DNA from: Telluria antibiotica
Lineage (GTDB): Bacteria; Pseudomonadota; Gammaproteobacteria; Burkholderiales; Burkholderiaceae_D
NCBI RefSeq assembly: GCF_011682055.1
Contig: NZ_JAAQOM010000025.1
Span: forward strand, 26,709 to 90,708
Length of the DNA stretch: 64,000 nt
Direction: 5' to 3'
The position numbers and the translations under genes were made by a program. Position 1 is the stretch's first letter; the number at the start of each line of letters is the position of its first letter. Under the pieces are notes generated by a model. It made no database searches. It saw only the letters and a list, made by a program, of their open reading frames with translations, and was not told the origin of the DNA. Below, in pieces: positions 36,089 through 45,600 of the stretch.

Positions 36089-36712
36089 TCACGGCACGGC
36101 CCTCCCGCTCTCCCGTACCTGCCTGTCAAGGCAAGTGTCGAGCACGAGATGGTTTTCCATCCTCCCCCGGCGACTGGGCGTGAAATACGCAAGTCCGGCG
36201 CGCGCCTCCGCGAGCAGGCGGTCGAGGCGGGACACCAGGTCGTGGCGCTGCGCGAGCAGACACTCGAGCCTGGCAGTGCAGGCCCCGACGTGCGCCGCGT
36301 CCGCGCCCGCGGGTAGCGCCTGCCCGCGTATGTGGTGGATGTGCAGCGCCAGGCCCGACATGCGGTCGATGATGGCGCCTGCCGTGTCGCTCGACAGCCG
36401 CGCGCCGGGCCGGCGGACGACGTGGTGCAGGCCGGCCAACAGCACCTTGTCGATGGACTCGACCGCGTCGTTGCGCTTGCGGTCGTAGCGGTCGATCAGG
36501 CGTTGGCCGGCCGCGATCTCGGCAGGCGGCACGTCGAGCCGGCGCGCCCGCTCGGCTTCGCGCCACAGCAGGCCGTTGTAACGGTGGTTGGCATCGATCG
36601 CTTCCCACGCGCCGGACGCACCGCCGCCGCGGGACATCACCGGCCAGTCGCGTTCGCGCAGTTGGCGGTCGTGGAACCAGACGACGGACACGGCATCGAT
36701 TTCGGTTTGCAT
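36089..36712 (-). CDS. DUF4254 protein
   Basis: 207 aa from ATG 36712 (MQTEIDAVSVVWFHDRQL). Largely helical and Arg/His-rich; DANHRYNGLLWREAERAR and RLIDRYDRKRNDAVESID are the DUF4254 hallmarks. Family function is unknown; members cluster with glycosyltransferases of cell-surface polysaccharide synthesis, and here a GT9 gene lies next door, converging from the left. Confidence 0.85.
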   Translation of the reverse strand: MQTEIDAVSVVWFHDRQLRERDWPVMSRGGGASGAWEAIDANHRYNGLLWREAERARRLDVPPAEIAAGQRLIDRYDRKRNDAVESIDKVLLAGLHHVVRRPGARLSSDTAGAIIDRMSGLALHIHHIRGQALPAGADAAHVGACTARLECLLAQRHDLVSRLDRLLAEARAGLAYFTPSRRGRMENHLVLDTCLDRQVRESGRAVP

Positions 36713-37123
36713 GGAGACTCCAATCCTGGGCAGCCGACAGATGTTGCTTGGAGCACGCAGGCGTACGGGGGTTCTATGCAATGGATGAGAGTTTGGCTCA
36801 GCGCAAACGGGGCTTCGCTTTGCCACTCGGAAAAAATTTCGGACTCATTTATAAGGTGATATTGAACCGTTGCATGCGGTCGACAAATTGAACGCGATAT
36901 CCGTCAAGCAACCGGCGATCGACGTCCATTGGTCGTTATTTGTAACTAAATGTGAAGTCTGCACGCGATGGCGTCAGGTCTATGGTGGGCGACATAATAG
37001 GACTTGCCACACCCCAGTGATGCCAAACACGTCCGCGATCAAACCGCTACTTACGAAAAAAGCTATTAGAACTGAAACCGTTTTCAAACTAGAATGGCCG
37101 GGCTCCCACCGACCGGAATTCCC
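36713..37123. promoter_or_regulatory. Intergenic region with LacI-type palindrome
   Basis: About 410 bp between divergent genes without a credible ORF. TGAAACCGTTTTCA at 37073-37086 is a near-perfect palindrome of the kind bound by LacI/GalR regulators, set in the AT-rich stretch 37040-37092 just ahead of the DUF418 gene. The rest shows no recognised element. Confidence 0.45.
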
Positions 37124-38344
37124 ATGACGCCACCTTCCACGAATGCTGTGCCCATGACGACCACATCCCGCCTCGATCTCGTGGACGCCCTGCGCGGCTT
37201 CGCGATCGTCTCGATCATGCTGCTGCATAACCTCGAGCATTTCGACCTGTACTTCTCGCCGCCGGGTGACCCGGCCTGGCTGAAGGCGCTGGGCCAGGGC
37301 ATCTGGGACACGATGTTCGCCCTGTTCGGTGGCAAGTCGTACGCCATCTTCGCGCTGCTGTTCGGCCTGACGTTCCACCTGCAGTTCGATGCGCGTGCGC
37401 GCCGCGGGGACGATTTCCGGCCGCGCTTCGCCTGGCGCATGCTCCTGCTGCTCGGGTTCGGACTGGTGAACGGCGCGTTCTACGAAGGCGACATCCTGGC
37501 GATCTATGCCGTGCTCGGCCTGGTCCTGATCCCCGTCGCGCGTCTGCGCACGCGGACCGTCTTCCTGCTGGCCTGCTTCCTCAGCCTGCAACCCGCCGCC
37601 TGGGTCCAGGCGCTGGCGGCGCTGGACAGCGCGCCCGGCAAGCTGCCCGACCCGGAATCGTGGGGCCTCTTCGGACGCGCCAGTGCCTACCAGATGCACG
37701 GCTCGCTCGTCGACGTCTGGATCGGCAACCTCACGAACGGCAAACACGCCGTGCTGCTGTGGAGCTGGGAAATGGGCCGCATCTTTCAGATTCCCGCGCT
37801 GTTCATGTTCGGCATGCTGGCCGGGCGCGTCGGGCTGTTTGCCGTCAACGACGCGAACCGCAGGGTCTGGCGCCGTATCTTCCTCGTGGCGGCGTTGCTG
37901 CTCGGACCACTGCTGTTCGTCCACTTCCACCTGGAGGCGTGGATCGCGGCGGAAGCGTTGCGCCGGCCGCTGGACACCATCTGCGCGCCGCTGCTCAACC
38001 TCGACATCATGCTCCTGCTCGTGACCGGCTTCGCGCTGCTGTTCCGCCGCCCTGCCGGTGCGCGCGTGCTCGGCGCGTTCCGCTGGCTCGGCCGGATGAG
38101 CCTGACGAGCTATATGATGCAATCGGTGGTCGGGACGACCTTGTACTATGGCTTCGGCTTCGGCCTGTACGCGGTGACGGGCCCCGTCGCGGCGCTGCTG
38201 ATCGGCATCACGCTGGCCGTGGCACAAGGCGTCTTCAGCGCGTGGTGGCTCAAGCACCACAAGCAGGGGCCGCTGGAAGCGCTGTGGCATCGCCTGACGT
38301 GGATCGGCACGGCCCGCCTGCCGGCCGCGCACCAGGCCGGCTAA
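37124..38344 (+). CDS. DUF418-family membrane protein
   Basis: 406 aa from ATG 37124, preceded by GGAA; ATGs at 37094 and 37154 are alternatives, the first being too close to the palindrome. RLDLVDALRGFAIVSIMLLHN at the start resembles the acyltransferase-3-like superfamily, and about ten transmembrane segments end in the DUF418 C-terminal domain (RWLGRMSLTSYMMQSVVG). Members are thought to be membrane acyltransferase-like or transport proteins. Possibly sugar-regulated through the upstream palindrome. Confidence 0.8.
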   Translation: MTPPSTNAVPMTTTSRLDLVDALRGFAIVSIMLLHNLEHFDLYFSPPGDPAWLKALGQGIWDTMFALFGGKSYAIFALLFGLTFHLQFDARARRGDDFRPRFAWRMLLLLGFGLVNGAFYEGDILAIYAVLGLVLIPVARLRTRTVFLLACFLSLQPAAWVQALAALDSAPGKLPDPESWGLFGRASAYQMHGSLVDVWIGNLTNGKHAVLLWSWEMGRIFQIPALFMFGMLAGRVGLFAVNDANRRVWRRIFLVAALLLGPLLFVHFHLEAWIAAEALRRPLDTICAPLLNLDIMLLLVTGFALLFRRPAGARVLGAFRWLGRMSLTSYMMQSVVGTTLYYGFGFGLYAVTGPVAALLIGITLAVAQGVFSAWWLKHHKQGPLEALWHRLTWIGTARLPAAHQAG

Positions 38345-38368
38345 GGCCGCCCGGACAGGGCAAGCCGC

Positions 38369-38932
38369 TCAGCCCGCAACGCGCGTGAACATGTCCTCGT
38401 AGCGCAGCACGAGGCCGTCGCCGTCGACCTCGAGCTCCGCGGAGAACGGGCGGGACAGGCTTTCGAACAGCACCTTGTCCGGCGCCGCGCCCGTGTAAGG
38501 CCGCGCCGTGTACGCCTGCGACACGGGCTGGACGTCGAGCGCGGGCAGATCGACGTACGCGACCCGGATTTCCTGGCGCTGGCGCAGGCTGTCGCCCAGG
38601 CGGCGGATCGGCAGCGTGTTCGTGAAAGGGCTGCACGACACGTCGACGTCGATGCATCCTTGCAGTGCCGGCAGCGGTGTGCCGTCGGCGTCGGTCCAGT
38701 TGCCGGCACCATCGGCGCGCAGGCGTACCGTGCCACGCCCGGCGACGTGCACGTCGAGGCTGCGCACCCGCCAATGCTCGTCGCACTGCAATGCATAACT
38801 GCAGGCGAACAAGCTGCCGCCTGCGGGGCCGATGAGGACACTCTCCGCCGTCACGCCGGTGTCGCCGATCGCCAGTTCGACATGCTCGAGGCCGCCGCTT
38901 TTTTCCGTTGCCCAACGATAGCTGCGATTCAC
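38369..38932 (-). CDS. Putative glycolipid-binding domain protein
   Basis: 187 aa from GTG 38932 (VNRSYRWATEKSGGLEHVEL), selected for the AAAGGGGG ribosome site 3 bases upstream. The whole protein fits the beta-rich glycolipid-binding family (PA1994-like): VRSLDVHVAGRGTVRLRADG, CIDVDVSCSPFTNTLPIRRL and YVDLPALDVQPVSQAYTA. No signal peptide, so cytoplasmic. Role unknown; related to the LolB-like/DUF1089 fold. Confidence 0.8.
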   Translation of the reverse strand: MNRSYRWATEKSGGLEHVELAIGDTGVTAESVLIGPAGGSLFACSYALQCDEHWRVRSLDVHVAGRGTVRLRADGAGNWTDADGTPLPALQGCIDVDVSCSPFTNTLPIRRLGDSLRQRQEIRVAYVDLPALDVQPVSQAYTARPYTGAAPDKVLFESLSRPFSAELEVDGDGLVLRYEDMFTRVAG

Positions 38933-39093
38933 GTCGCCCCCTTTCGTTTTCCATGCACGTCCACTGTAGCACCATGCCCGCGCCCGGACCGGCACGGGAC
39001 GCACCGTGCTGCCGAGCTGCGCGCCAGCGATGCGGCCCTCGCCGTATCATGCCGACAACGGCCGCGACGACGGCCCATTGCCAGGGAGGCACC

Positions 39094-40161
39094 GTGTTCG
39101 GTATCGATGCGCGTACGGCCCGCGTGGTGTGGACGGCCGCGCTGGTGGTGGCAGGCTTGTATGGCGTCTTCCTCGTGCGGACGACGCTGCTGGTGATGCT
39201 GATCGCGGTGCTGTTCAGCTACCTCATCTACCCGCTGTTCGTGCTGGCCCAGCGCGTCGTGGGTGGCCGCATTCCGCGCACGCCCTTGCTGTGCCTCGTA
39301 TACCTCGTCGTCGTGGCGCTCGTCGCGCTGGCCGGCGGGCTGTTCGGCAGCCAGGTGGCCGAGCAGGCGACGACGCTGGCACACCAGCTGCCGACGCTGC
39401 TCGACCCCGCAACCCTGGAACGGCGGCTGCCGCTGCCCGGCGTGCTCGAACCCTTGCGCGCGCGCCTCGCCGGGTTCCTGCGCGACCTGCTCCAGGGCGG
39501 CTCGTCGCAGGCGATGCCGTTCGTGCGCAATATCGGGGCAGGACTCGTGCACCTGGCCGGCAACCTGATCTACGTCGTCGTCGTGCCGATCCTGAGCTTC
39601 CTGATGATCCTGCAAGGCCCCGTCTTCGACGAATTGCTCGTGACGATGAACCAGCGCCGCAACGGCGCCTTCTGGACCGACGTGCTGCACGGCTTGAATA
39701 CGGTGCTGTCGAGCTATGTGCGGGCGCTGGCCCTGCTGTCGCTGGCGACATTGCTCGCCTACGGGCTGGTACTGTCGTTGATGGGCGTGCCGTTCGCGCT
39801 GCTGCTTGCGGGAGCCGCGGCCGTGCTGGAAGTGATCCCAGTGCTGGGTCCGCTCGTCGCGGCGGTGGCCATCGTGGGCGTGGCCCTGTTCAGCGGCTAC
39901 GAGCACGTTGGCTGGGTCGTCGCCTTCATCACGGCGTACCGGATCTTCCAGGATTACATGCTGAACCCCTACCTGATGAGCGAAGGCGTGGACGTGCCGC
40001 CTATCCTCGTCGTGTTCGGCCTGCTTGCCGGCGAGGAGTTGGCTGGCGTCTCGGGCATCTTCCTGTCCGTACCTTTCCTGGCTGCGGTAAGGATGGTCGC
40101 CATGCAGATAAAGCTGCATCGGGCCAAGATCACAAGTCCGGTCGCGCCCCCTCCCGCCTAA
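39094..40161 (+). CDS. AI-2E family transporter (YdjX/PerM type permease)
   Basis: 355 aa from GTG 39094, with GGGAGG upstream; the longer frame from 38908 overlaps the divergent gene and is rejected. Seven to eight transmembrane helices and the family blocks LFSYLIYPLF, SFLMILQGPVF and GAAAVLEVIPVLGPL. The family includes autoinducer-2 exporters, Na+/H+ antiporters and uncharacterised permeases, so the substrate cannot be named. Confidence 0.88.
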   Translation: MFGIDARTARVVWTAALVVAGLYGVFLVRTTLLVMLIAVLFSYLIYPLFVLAQRVVGGRIPRTPLLCLVYLVVVALVALAGGLFGSQVAEQATTLAHQLPTLLDPATLERRLPLPGVLEPLRARLAGFLRDLLQGGSSQAMPFVRNIGAGLVHLAGNLIYVVVVPILSFLMILQGPVFDELLVTMNQRRNGAFWTDVLHGLNTVLSSYVRALALLSLATLLAYGLVLSLMGVPFALLLAGAAAVLEVIPVLGPLVAAVAIVGVALFSGYEHVGWVVAFITAYRIFQDYMLNPYLMSEGVDVPPILVVFGLLAGEELAGVSGIFLSVPFLAAVRMVAMQIKLHRAKITSPVAPPPA

Positions 40162-40331
40162 GCGCGCTTCACAGCTCACAGGCTGGGCGTCATGAAGTCG
40201 GTTAGTTGCAACTGATGAGCCCTTTCTCGGCCGTTCGCTGCAAGAGCGGGGACTCGTCAAGCCATCGCGACGCGCCCGTGCAATGGTGTCGTAAACGCCA
40301 CACCTTACCCATCCGTGCGGCTATGCACCAT

Positions 40332-40504
40332 TGATAGCGCTACCAACGGGACACAGTTGCACCCCTCTGAAACGGCATGCATCCGCGCCGCGTGTCAGGC
40401 CAATCATCCGACCGGCACCTGCACCCGTTTCGCTATGCAACACGAATACCCCTTTACAAATCCGCCGCCATATTGAAGACTTAGCGCAAATGATAGCGCT
40501 AACG
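40332..40504. promoter_or_regulatory. gntK upstream region with two LacI-type operators
   Basis: The ~370-bp gap 40162-40535 has no gene. TGATAGCGCTACCA (40332-40345) and TGATAGCGCTAACG (40491-40504) share TGATAGCGCTA, with palindromic core TAGCGCTA, the type of site bound by LacI-family gluconate/sugar regulators. They lie 159 bp apart, allowing DNA looping; the second is 31 bp before gntK. No regulator gene is in the window. Confidence 0.6.
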
Positions 40505-40535
40505 GTTGCTTCGAATTGACGGAAAGAGAGACAGC

Positions 40536-41078
40536 ATGGCATCACCAAGCGATATAGCCGACCAGCCGGACCACGGGCGCCGCTGGGTCATCATGGGCGT
40601 CTGCGGATGCGGCAAGAGCACCGTCGGCGCCGCCCTTGCCCGGGCGTTCGACGTGGCCTTCATCGAGGGCGACGCCTACCACCCGGCGCCGAACGTGATC
40701 AAGATGTCGGCCGGCGAGCCGCTGACGGACGACGACCGCGCCGGCTGGCTGCACGCGCTGGCGCGCGAGATCGCCGCGGCGCGCGCCCGGGGCGAAGGCA
40801 TCGTCGTGTCGTGCTCGGCGCTCAAGCGGCGCTACCGCGACCTGCTGCGCCAGGCCGATCCGGACCTGCGCTTCGCCCACTTGCAAGGCCCGCGCGGCAT
40901 GATCGCCGCGCGCATGCAGACGCGCATCGGCCACTACATGCCGATCTCGCTGCTGGACAGCCAGCTGCGCGACCTCGAGCCGCTGCAGCCCGGCGAGGCC
41001 GGCCTCACCCTGGACACGACCCAGCCACCGGATGCGCTGGTGGCCAGCATCATCGAATCGACTGACAGGAAGGACTGA
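40536..41078 (+). CDS. gntK: Gluconokinase
   Basis: 180 aa from ATG 40536 after GGAAAGAGA. P-loop MGVCGCGKSTVGAALA (Walker A) and GDAYHPAPNVIKMSAGEPLTDDDR are diagnostic of GntK/IdnK gluconate kinases; CSALKRRYRDLLR completes the family pattern. It phosphorylates D-gluconate to 6-phosphogluconate for the Entner-Doudoroff or pentose phosphate route. First gene of the gluconate operon, downstream of two LacI-type operators. Confidence 0.93.
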   Translation: MASPSDIADQPDHGRRWVIMGVCGCGKSTVGAALARAFDVAFIEGDAYHPAPNVIKMSAGEPLTDDDRAGWLHALAREIAAARARGEGIVVSCSALKRRYRDLLRQADPDLRFAHLQGPRGMIAARMQTRIGHYMPISLLDSQLRDLEPLQPGEAGLTLDTTQPPDALVASIIESTDRKD

Positions 41079-41172
41079 ACATACGGCATCACCGCAGCAC
41101 AGCGTCGTCGCATCCCGGCCCAGTCGTCCGCCTTCGAGACGGCACGCCACCTACACCAATAATGGAGACACC

Positions 41173-41265
41173 ATGCCTACACCACTAGAACGGACTCTGA
41201 TCGACCTCGCCAGCGCGTGCGGCATACCGCCCGCCCCGCAAAGCAGCCTGCGCGACAACGCCTGA
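41173..41265 (+). CDS. Small ORF between gntK and gntP (30 aa)
   Basis: ATG 41173 follows GGAGACACC and encodes MPTPLERTLIDLASACGIPP plus 10 residues (ending LRDNA). The stop lies 11 bases before the gntP ATG, and GGAGG for gntP begins immediately after it. It could be a regulatory or coupling leader or a remnant of a lost gene. No family recognised; translation is not proven. Confidence 0.4.
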   Translation: MPTPLERTLIDLASACGIPPAPQSSLRDNA

Positions 41266-41276
41266 CGGAGGCCGCC

Positions 41277-42593
41277 ATGTGGAATCTGCTGTCCGTACTG
41301 CTGGCCGTCGGCCTGCTGACGGTGATGATCGCGTGGGGCAAGATCCAGCCCCTGATCGCGTTCGTCGTCGCGGCCATCGTCGCCGCCTTGATGCTCGGGA
41401 TGCCCGCCGCGAAGATCCCGGGCGCCATCGAAAAAGGGATCGGCGACCTGCTCGGGTCACTGGTCGTCGTCATCTGCCTGGGCGCCATCTTCGGCAAACT
41501 GATCGCCGACACCGGCGCAGCCCGGCGCATCGCCACGAGCCTCGTCGATAAACTCGGCATGCACCGTCTCCCGGTGGCGATGACCGTCACCGGCTTCGTC
41601 GTCGGCCTGCCTCTGTACTACAACGTCGGCTTCGTGCTGATGATCCCGCTGATCTTCTCGCTCGTGTACCAGTCGGGCCGGCCGGCCGTGGCACTCGGCA
41701 TGCCGCTGCTGGCTGGCCTGTCGATCGCGCACGGCTTCCTGCCGCCGCATCCGTCGGCGACGGCGCTCGTCGTCGCCGTCCACGCGGACATGGGCAAGAC
41801 CTTGTTGTACGGCCTCGTCGTCGCGATTCCCACGCTGATCATCGCGGGGCCGATCTTTGCGATGTCGCTGAAGCACATCCGTGGCGAGCCCGCGCCGATG
41901 TTCCGCCAGCCGCAGCAGGACGTGCCGGACAGCGCGCTGCCCGGCACCTTCAACAGCTTCGCGACGGCGCTGCTGCCCGTCGTGCTGCTGGGCGCCCTCA
42001 CGCTCGTCACCCTCGTCCGCCCGGACCTCGCAAAGCCGCTCGGCTTTCTTGCGAGCCCGCTCGTCGTGATGCTGCTGTCGTACGGCGTCGCGGCAGTCAC
42101 ACTGGGCATCGGCCGCGGCCTGCCGCTTGCCCGCGTGACGGACAGCGCCGCGGGCGCGCTGCGCGAGATCTCGCCGATCCTCATGATCATCGCGGGCGCC
42201 GGCGGCCTGAAGGAAGTGCTGACGCAGTCCGGCGTCAGCGCGGAACTGGGCACGCAGCTGGCGCACATGCCGGTGCCGCCGCTGCTGCTCGGCTGGGCCG
42301 TCGCTACGTTGATCCGCGTCTGCCTGGGCTCCGCGACGGTGGCCGGCATCACGGCGGCCGGCGTTGTCGGGCCGCTCGTGCAAAGCTCCGGCGTCAATCC
42401 GAACCTGATGGTGCTTGCCGTCGGCGCGGGGAGCCTGATGTTCAGTCACGTGAACGATTCGGGCTTCTGGATGTTCAAGGAATACTTCGGTCTCTCGCTG
42501 AGGGATACGTTCCGCTCGTGGACGATGATGGAGACCCTCGTCGGCGTGTTCGGGCTGCTGTTCGTACTGTTGCTGTCGCTGTTCGTCGCCTGA
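41277..42593 (+). CDS. gntP: GntP-family gluconate permease
   Basis: 438 aa from ATG 41277 (MWNLLSVLLAVGLLTVMIAW) with GGAGG upstream. Around twelve transmembrane helices. GntP signatures: GLPLYYNVGFVLMIPLIFSL, GFLPPHPSATALV and the C-terminal SHVNDSGFWMFKEYF. It imports gluconate (or related sugar acids) by proton symport. It is co-transcribed with gntK and with the secreted fusion enzyme that may generate its substrate. Confidence 0.93.
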   Translation: MWNLLSVLLAVGLLTVMIAWGKIQPLIAFVVAAIVAALMLGMPAAKIPGAIEKGIGDLLGSLVVVICLGAIFGKLIADTGAARRIATSLVDKLGMHRLPVAMTVTGFVVGLPLYYNVGFVLMIPLIFSLVYQSGRPAVALGMPLLAGLSIAHGFLPPHPSATALVVAVHADMGKTLLYGLVVAIPTLIIAGPIFAMSLKHIRGEPAPMFRQPQQDVPDSALPGTFNSFATALLPVVLLGALTLVTLVRPDLAKPLGFLASPLVVMLLSYGVAAVTLGIGRGLPLARVTDSAAGALREISPILMIIAGAGGLKEVLTQSGVSAELGTQLAHMPVPPLLLGWAVATLIRVCLGSATVAGITAAGVVGPLVQSSGVNPNLMVLAVGAGSLMFSHVNDSGFWMFKEYFGLSLRDTFRSWTMMETLVGVFGLLFVLLLSLFVA

Positions 42594-42607
42594 GAATAAG
42601 GATAACA

Positions 42608-45600
42608 ATGATGAAGACTACGCGTTTTCCGCTGCCGCGCGCGCTCGCGGCGGCGGCCCTGCTTGCGTGCGCCTCGCCCGGCGAGGCGGCGTCCGTGTCC
42701 GCCTTCCAGACCATGCCCGACGATCCGCACGCCATCGTCGTGCATGCGCAAGGTGACGGCAAGACGGACGACAGCGCCGCCATCCAGCAAGCCATCGATG
42801 CCGCCGCCAACAAGGGCGAAGGCGGCGTCGTGTTCCTGCCGTCCGGCCGCTACCGCATCACGAAGAGCATCCTGATCCCGCTCGCCGTGCGCGTGTACGG
42901 CGTGGGCGCGACGCGGCCCGTGTTCGTGCTGGCGCCGAAGACGCCAGGGTTCCAGCAGGGCGTCGCGAACATGGTGATCTTCACGGGCGGCGACCAGTAC
43001 ACGGTGGGCAAGGTACCGATGCCCGTCGCGGGCGCCGTCGGTGCGCAGCACGACGTGCGCGACGCGAACTCCGCCACCTTCTATTCCGTGCTGTCGAACG
43101 TGGACTTCGAGATCGGCGACGGCAACCCGGCCGCCACCGGCGTGCGCATGCACACGGCGCAGCACTCGAACCTGTCGCACATCGATTTCCATATCGGCAG
43201 CGGCCTCGCGGGCGTCTACCAGGTGGGGAATATCGCGTACGACCTCAAATTCCACGGCGGCCGCTACGGCATCCTCGCCGAGAAGACGTCGCCCGCGTGG
43301 CAGTTCACGCTCGTCGATGCCGCATTCGACGGCCAGCGCGACGCCGCCATCCGCGAGCACGAGGCCGGGCTCACACTGGACAACGTCGACATCCGCGACA
43401 CCCCCATCGGCATCGACATCGACCGCGGCTACGGCGACTGGCTGTACGCGAAGAACGTCCGCTTCGAGAACGTGGGCAAGGCCGCCGTCGTCATCAGCAA
43501 CGAGGACAACGTCTACACGCAGATCGCGTTCGAGCATGCGTCCGCGCAGAACGTGCCGACGTTCGCGCGCTTTCGCGACAGCGGCAAGACCCTCGCGGGC
43601 GCGGGCCGCGCGTACGAGGTCACGGAACTGAACTACGGCATGAAGCTCGAGCAGCTGGGCGTGCCGGGCCGCTTCACGACCGTGTACAAGACGGCGCCTT
43701 TGAACGCGAAGGCCACGCCGCGGCGCGTCCTGAAGCCGCTGCCGACGACGAAAGACTGGGCCAATGTGCGCAGCTTCGGTGCCCTGGGCGACGGCCGCGC
43801 GGACGACACCGCCGCCATCCAGAAGGCCATCGACAGCCGCCGCGTCGTCTACCTGCCGCAGGGCTTCTACATGGTCAACGACACGATCCACATGAAGCCG
43901 GACACCGTGATCGTCGGCCTGCATCCGGGCCTCACACAGCTCGTGCTGCCGAACGGTTCGCCCATGTTCCAGGGGATCGACACGCCGAAGGCGCTGCTCG
44001 AAAGCGCGCGCGGCGGCGCGGGCATCGTGTCCGGCATCGGCCTCGCGACGGGTGAAGTCAACAACCGCGCCGTCGCGCTGCTGTGGCGCGCGGGCGAACA
44101 GTCCCTCGTGGACGACGTGCGTATCCAGGGCGGCCACGGCACGCGCCTGTACGACGGCACGCGCGCCGATCCGTACAAGAAGACCGAACGATGGGACACG
44201 ACCCTGTGGTGGGACCGCCAGTACCCGAGCGTCTGGGTGACGGACGGCGGCGGCGGCACGTTCACCGGCATCTGGTCGCCCAGCGGCTATGCGCAGGCGG
44301 GCTTCTACGTGACGAACACGAAGACGCCGGGCCGCGTGTACGAACTCTCGGCCGAACACCACATCCGCAACGAGATCGTGCTGGACGGTGTCGAGAACTG
44401 GTCGTTCTACGCGCCGCAGACCGAAGAGGAAGTCCGCGACGGCATGGACTCGACGTCGCTCGACATCCGCAACTCGAAGAACATCCTGTTCGCGAACTAC
44501 CACGGCTACCGCGTCACCCGCTCCATCAAGCCCGCGCTGACGGCCGTGCGCATCGCGAACTCCAGCGACATCCGGTTCAGGAACGTGCACGTGAATGGCG
44601 AGAGCGGCTTCGCCACCTGCGACGAGAACGGCTGCACGACGTATGCGCGCGCCTCGAAATACCCGTACGAGAACGCCATCGTCGACGTCACGCACGATAT
44701 CCAGGTGCGCGAGCGCGAGTTCGCCATCCTCGACTACACGGGCACGCAGGCGAGCGCGCCCGCGCCGATGGGCAAGATCGAGAAGGTCGCGGACGGTTTT
44801 TATTCGATCGCCGGCGGCGCCGTCGACGCGAAGGGCAAGCTGTACTTCATCGACCGCCACTTCAAGCGCATCCACGCGTGGAGCAAGGACCGCGGCCTGG
44901 AGATCGTGCGCGACGCACCGCTCGACCCCATCAACCTTGCCATCGACCGCAGCGGCAACGTGATGGTGCTGTCGCACTACGGCCAGGGCGCCTCCGTGTA
45001 CGCGTTCAAGCCGGACGCGCCGCCGACGCCGGAAGGGGTCACGATGATCAAGCCGACGGCCGTCGCAGCGCGTGCGGATGCGCGCGTCGCGGTGCCCGTC
45101 AACTTCTGGCAGAACGGCGAATTCCAGGACCAGATCGATCCGAAGACCTACGAGTTCACCACGTTGGCCGAGATGTTCGCGCGCGACGTGGCGAAGCCGA
45201 AGGCGCAGGAATACGTGTCGCCGGACGGCAGTCTCGTGCTGCCCGCGTACCGCGTCACGCGCCAGGGGCCGACGGACCACCTGGGGTACCGCTGGTCCGA
45301 CACGCTCGACACGCACGGTTTCACCAGCGCGCGCGTGGGCGAGCGCGTGGTCTTCACGAACGGTTCCGAGAACCGCACGTTCAGCGGCTTGATGGGTGAA
45401 GGTGGCGCGATCACGGACTTGAAACCCGTGGCCGACCGCGGCGGCGAGAGCGCGGCGCTCGGCCCGGACGGCAACGTCTACGTGGCGAACGGCCAGGTGT
45501 TCGTGTACGGCGCGGACGGCAAGGCGCGCGGCCGCATCGACGTGCCGGAACGCCCGCTGCAACTCGTCTTCGGCGGCGCCGACGGACGTACACTCTTCAT

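Noticed and set aside
38929..40260. 443-codon minus-strand frame containing a GRDRTCDL string opposite the AI-2E permease
   Set aside because: The string is a familiar spurious-ORF motif. The frame is His/Gln/Glu-rich and antisense to a clear membrane protein; no tRNA is found there.
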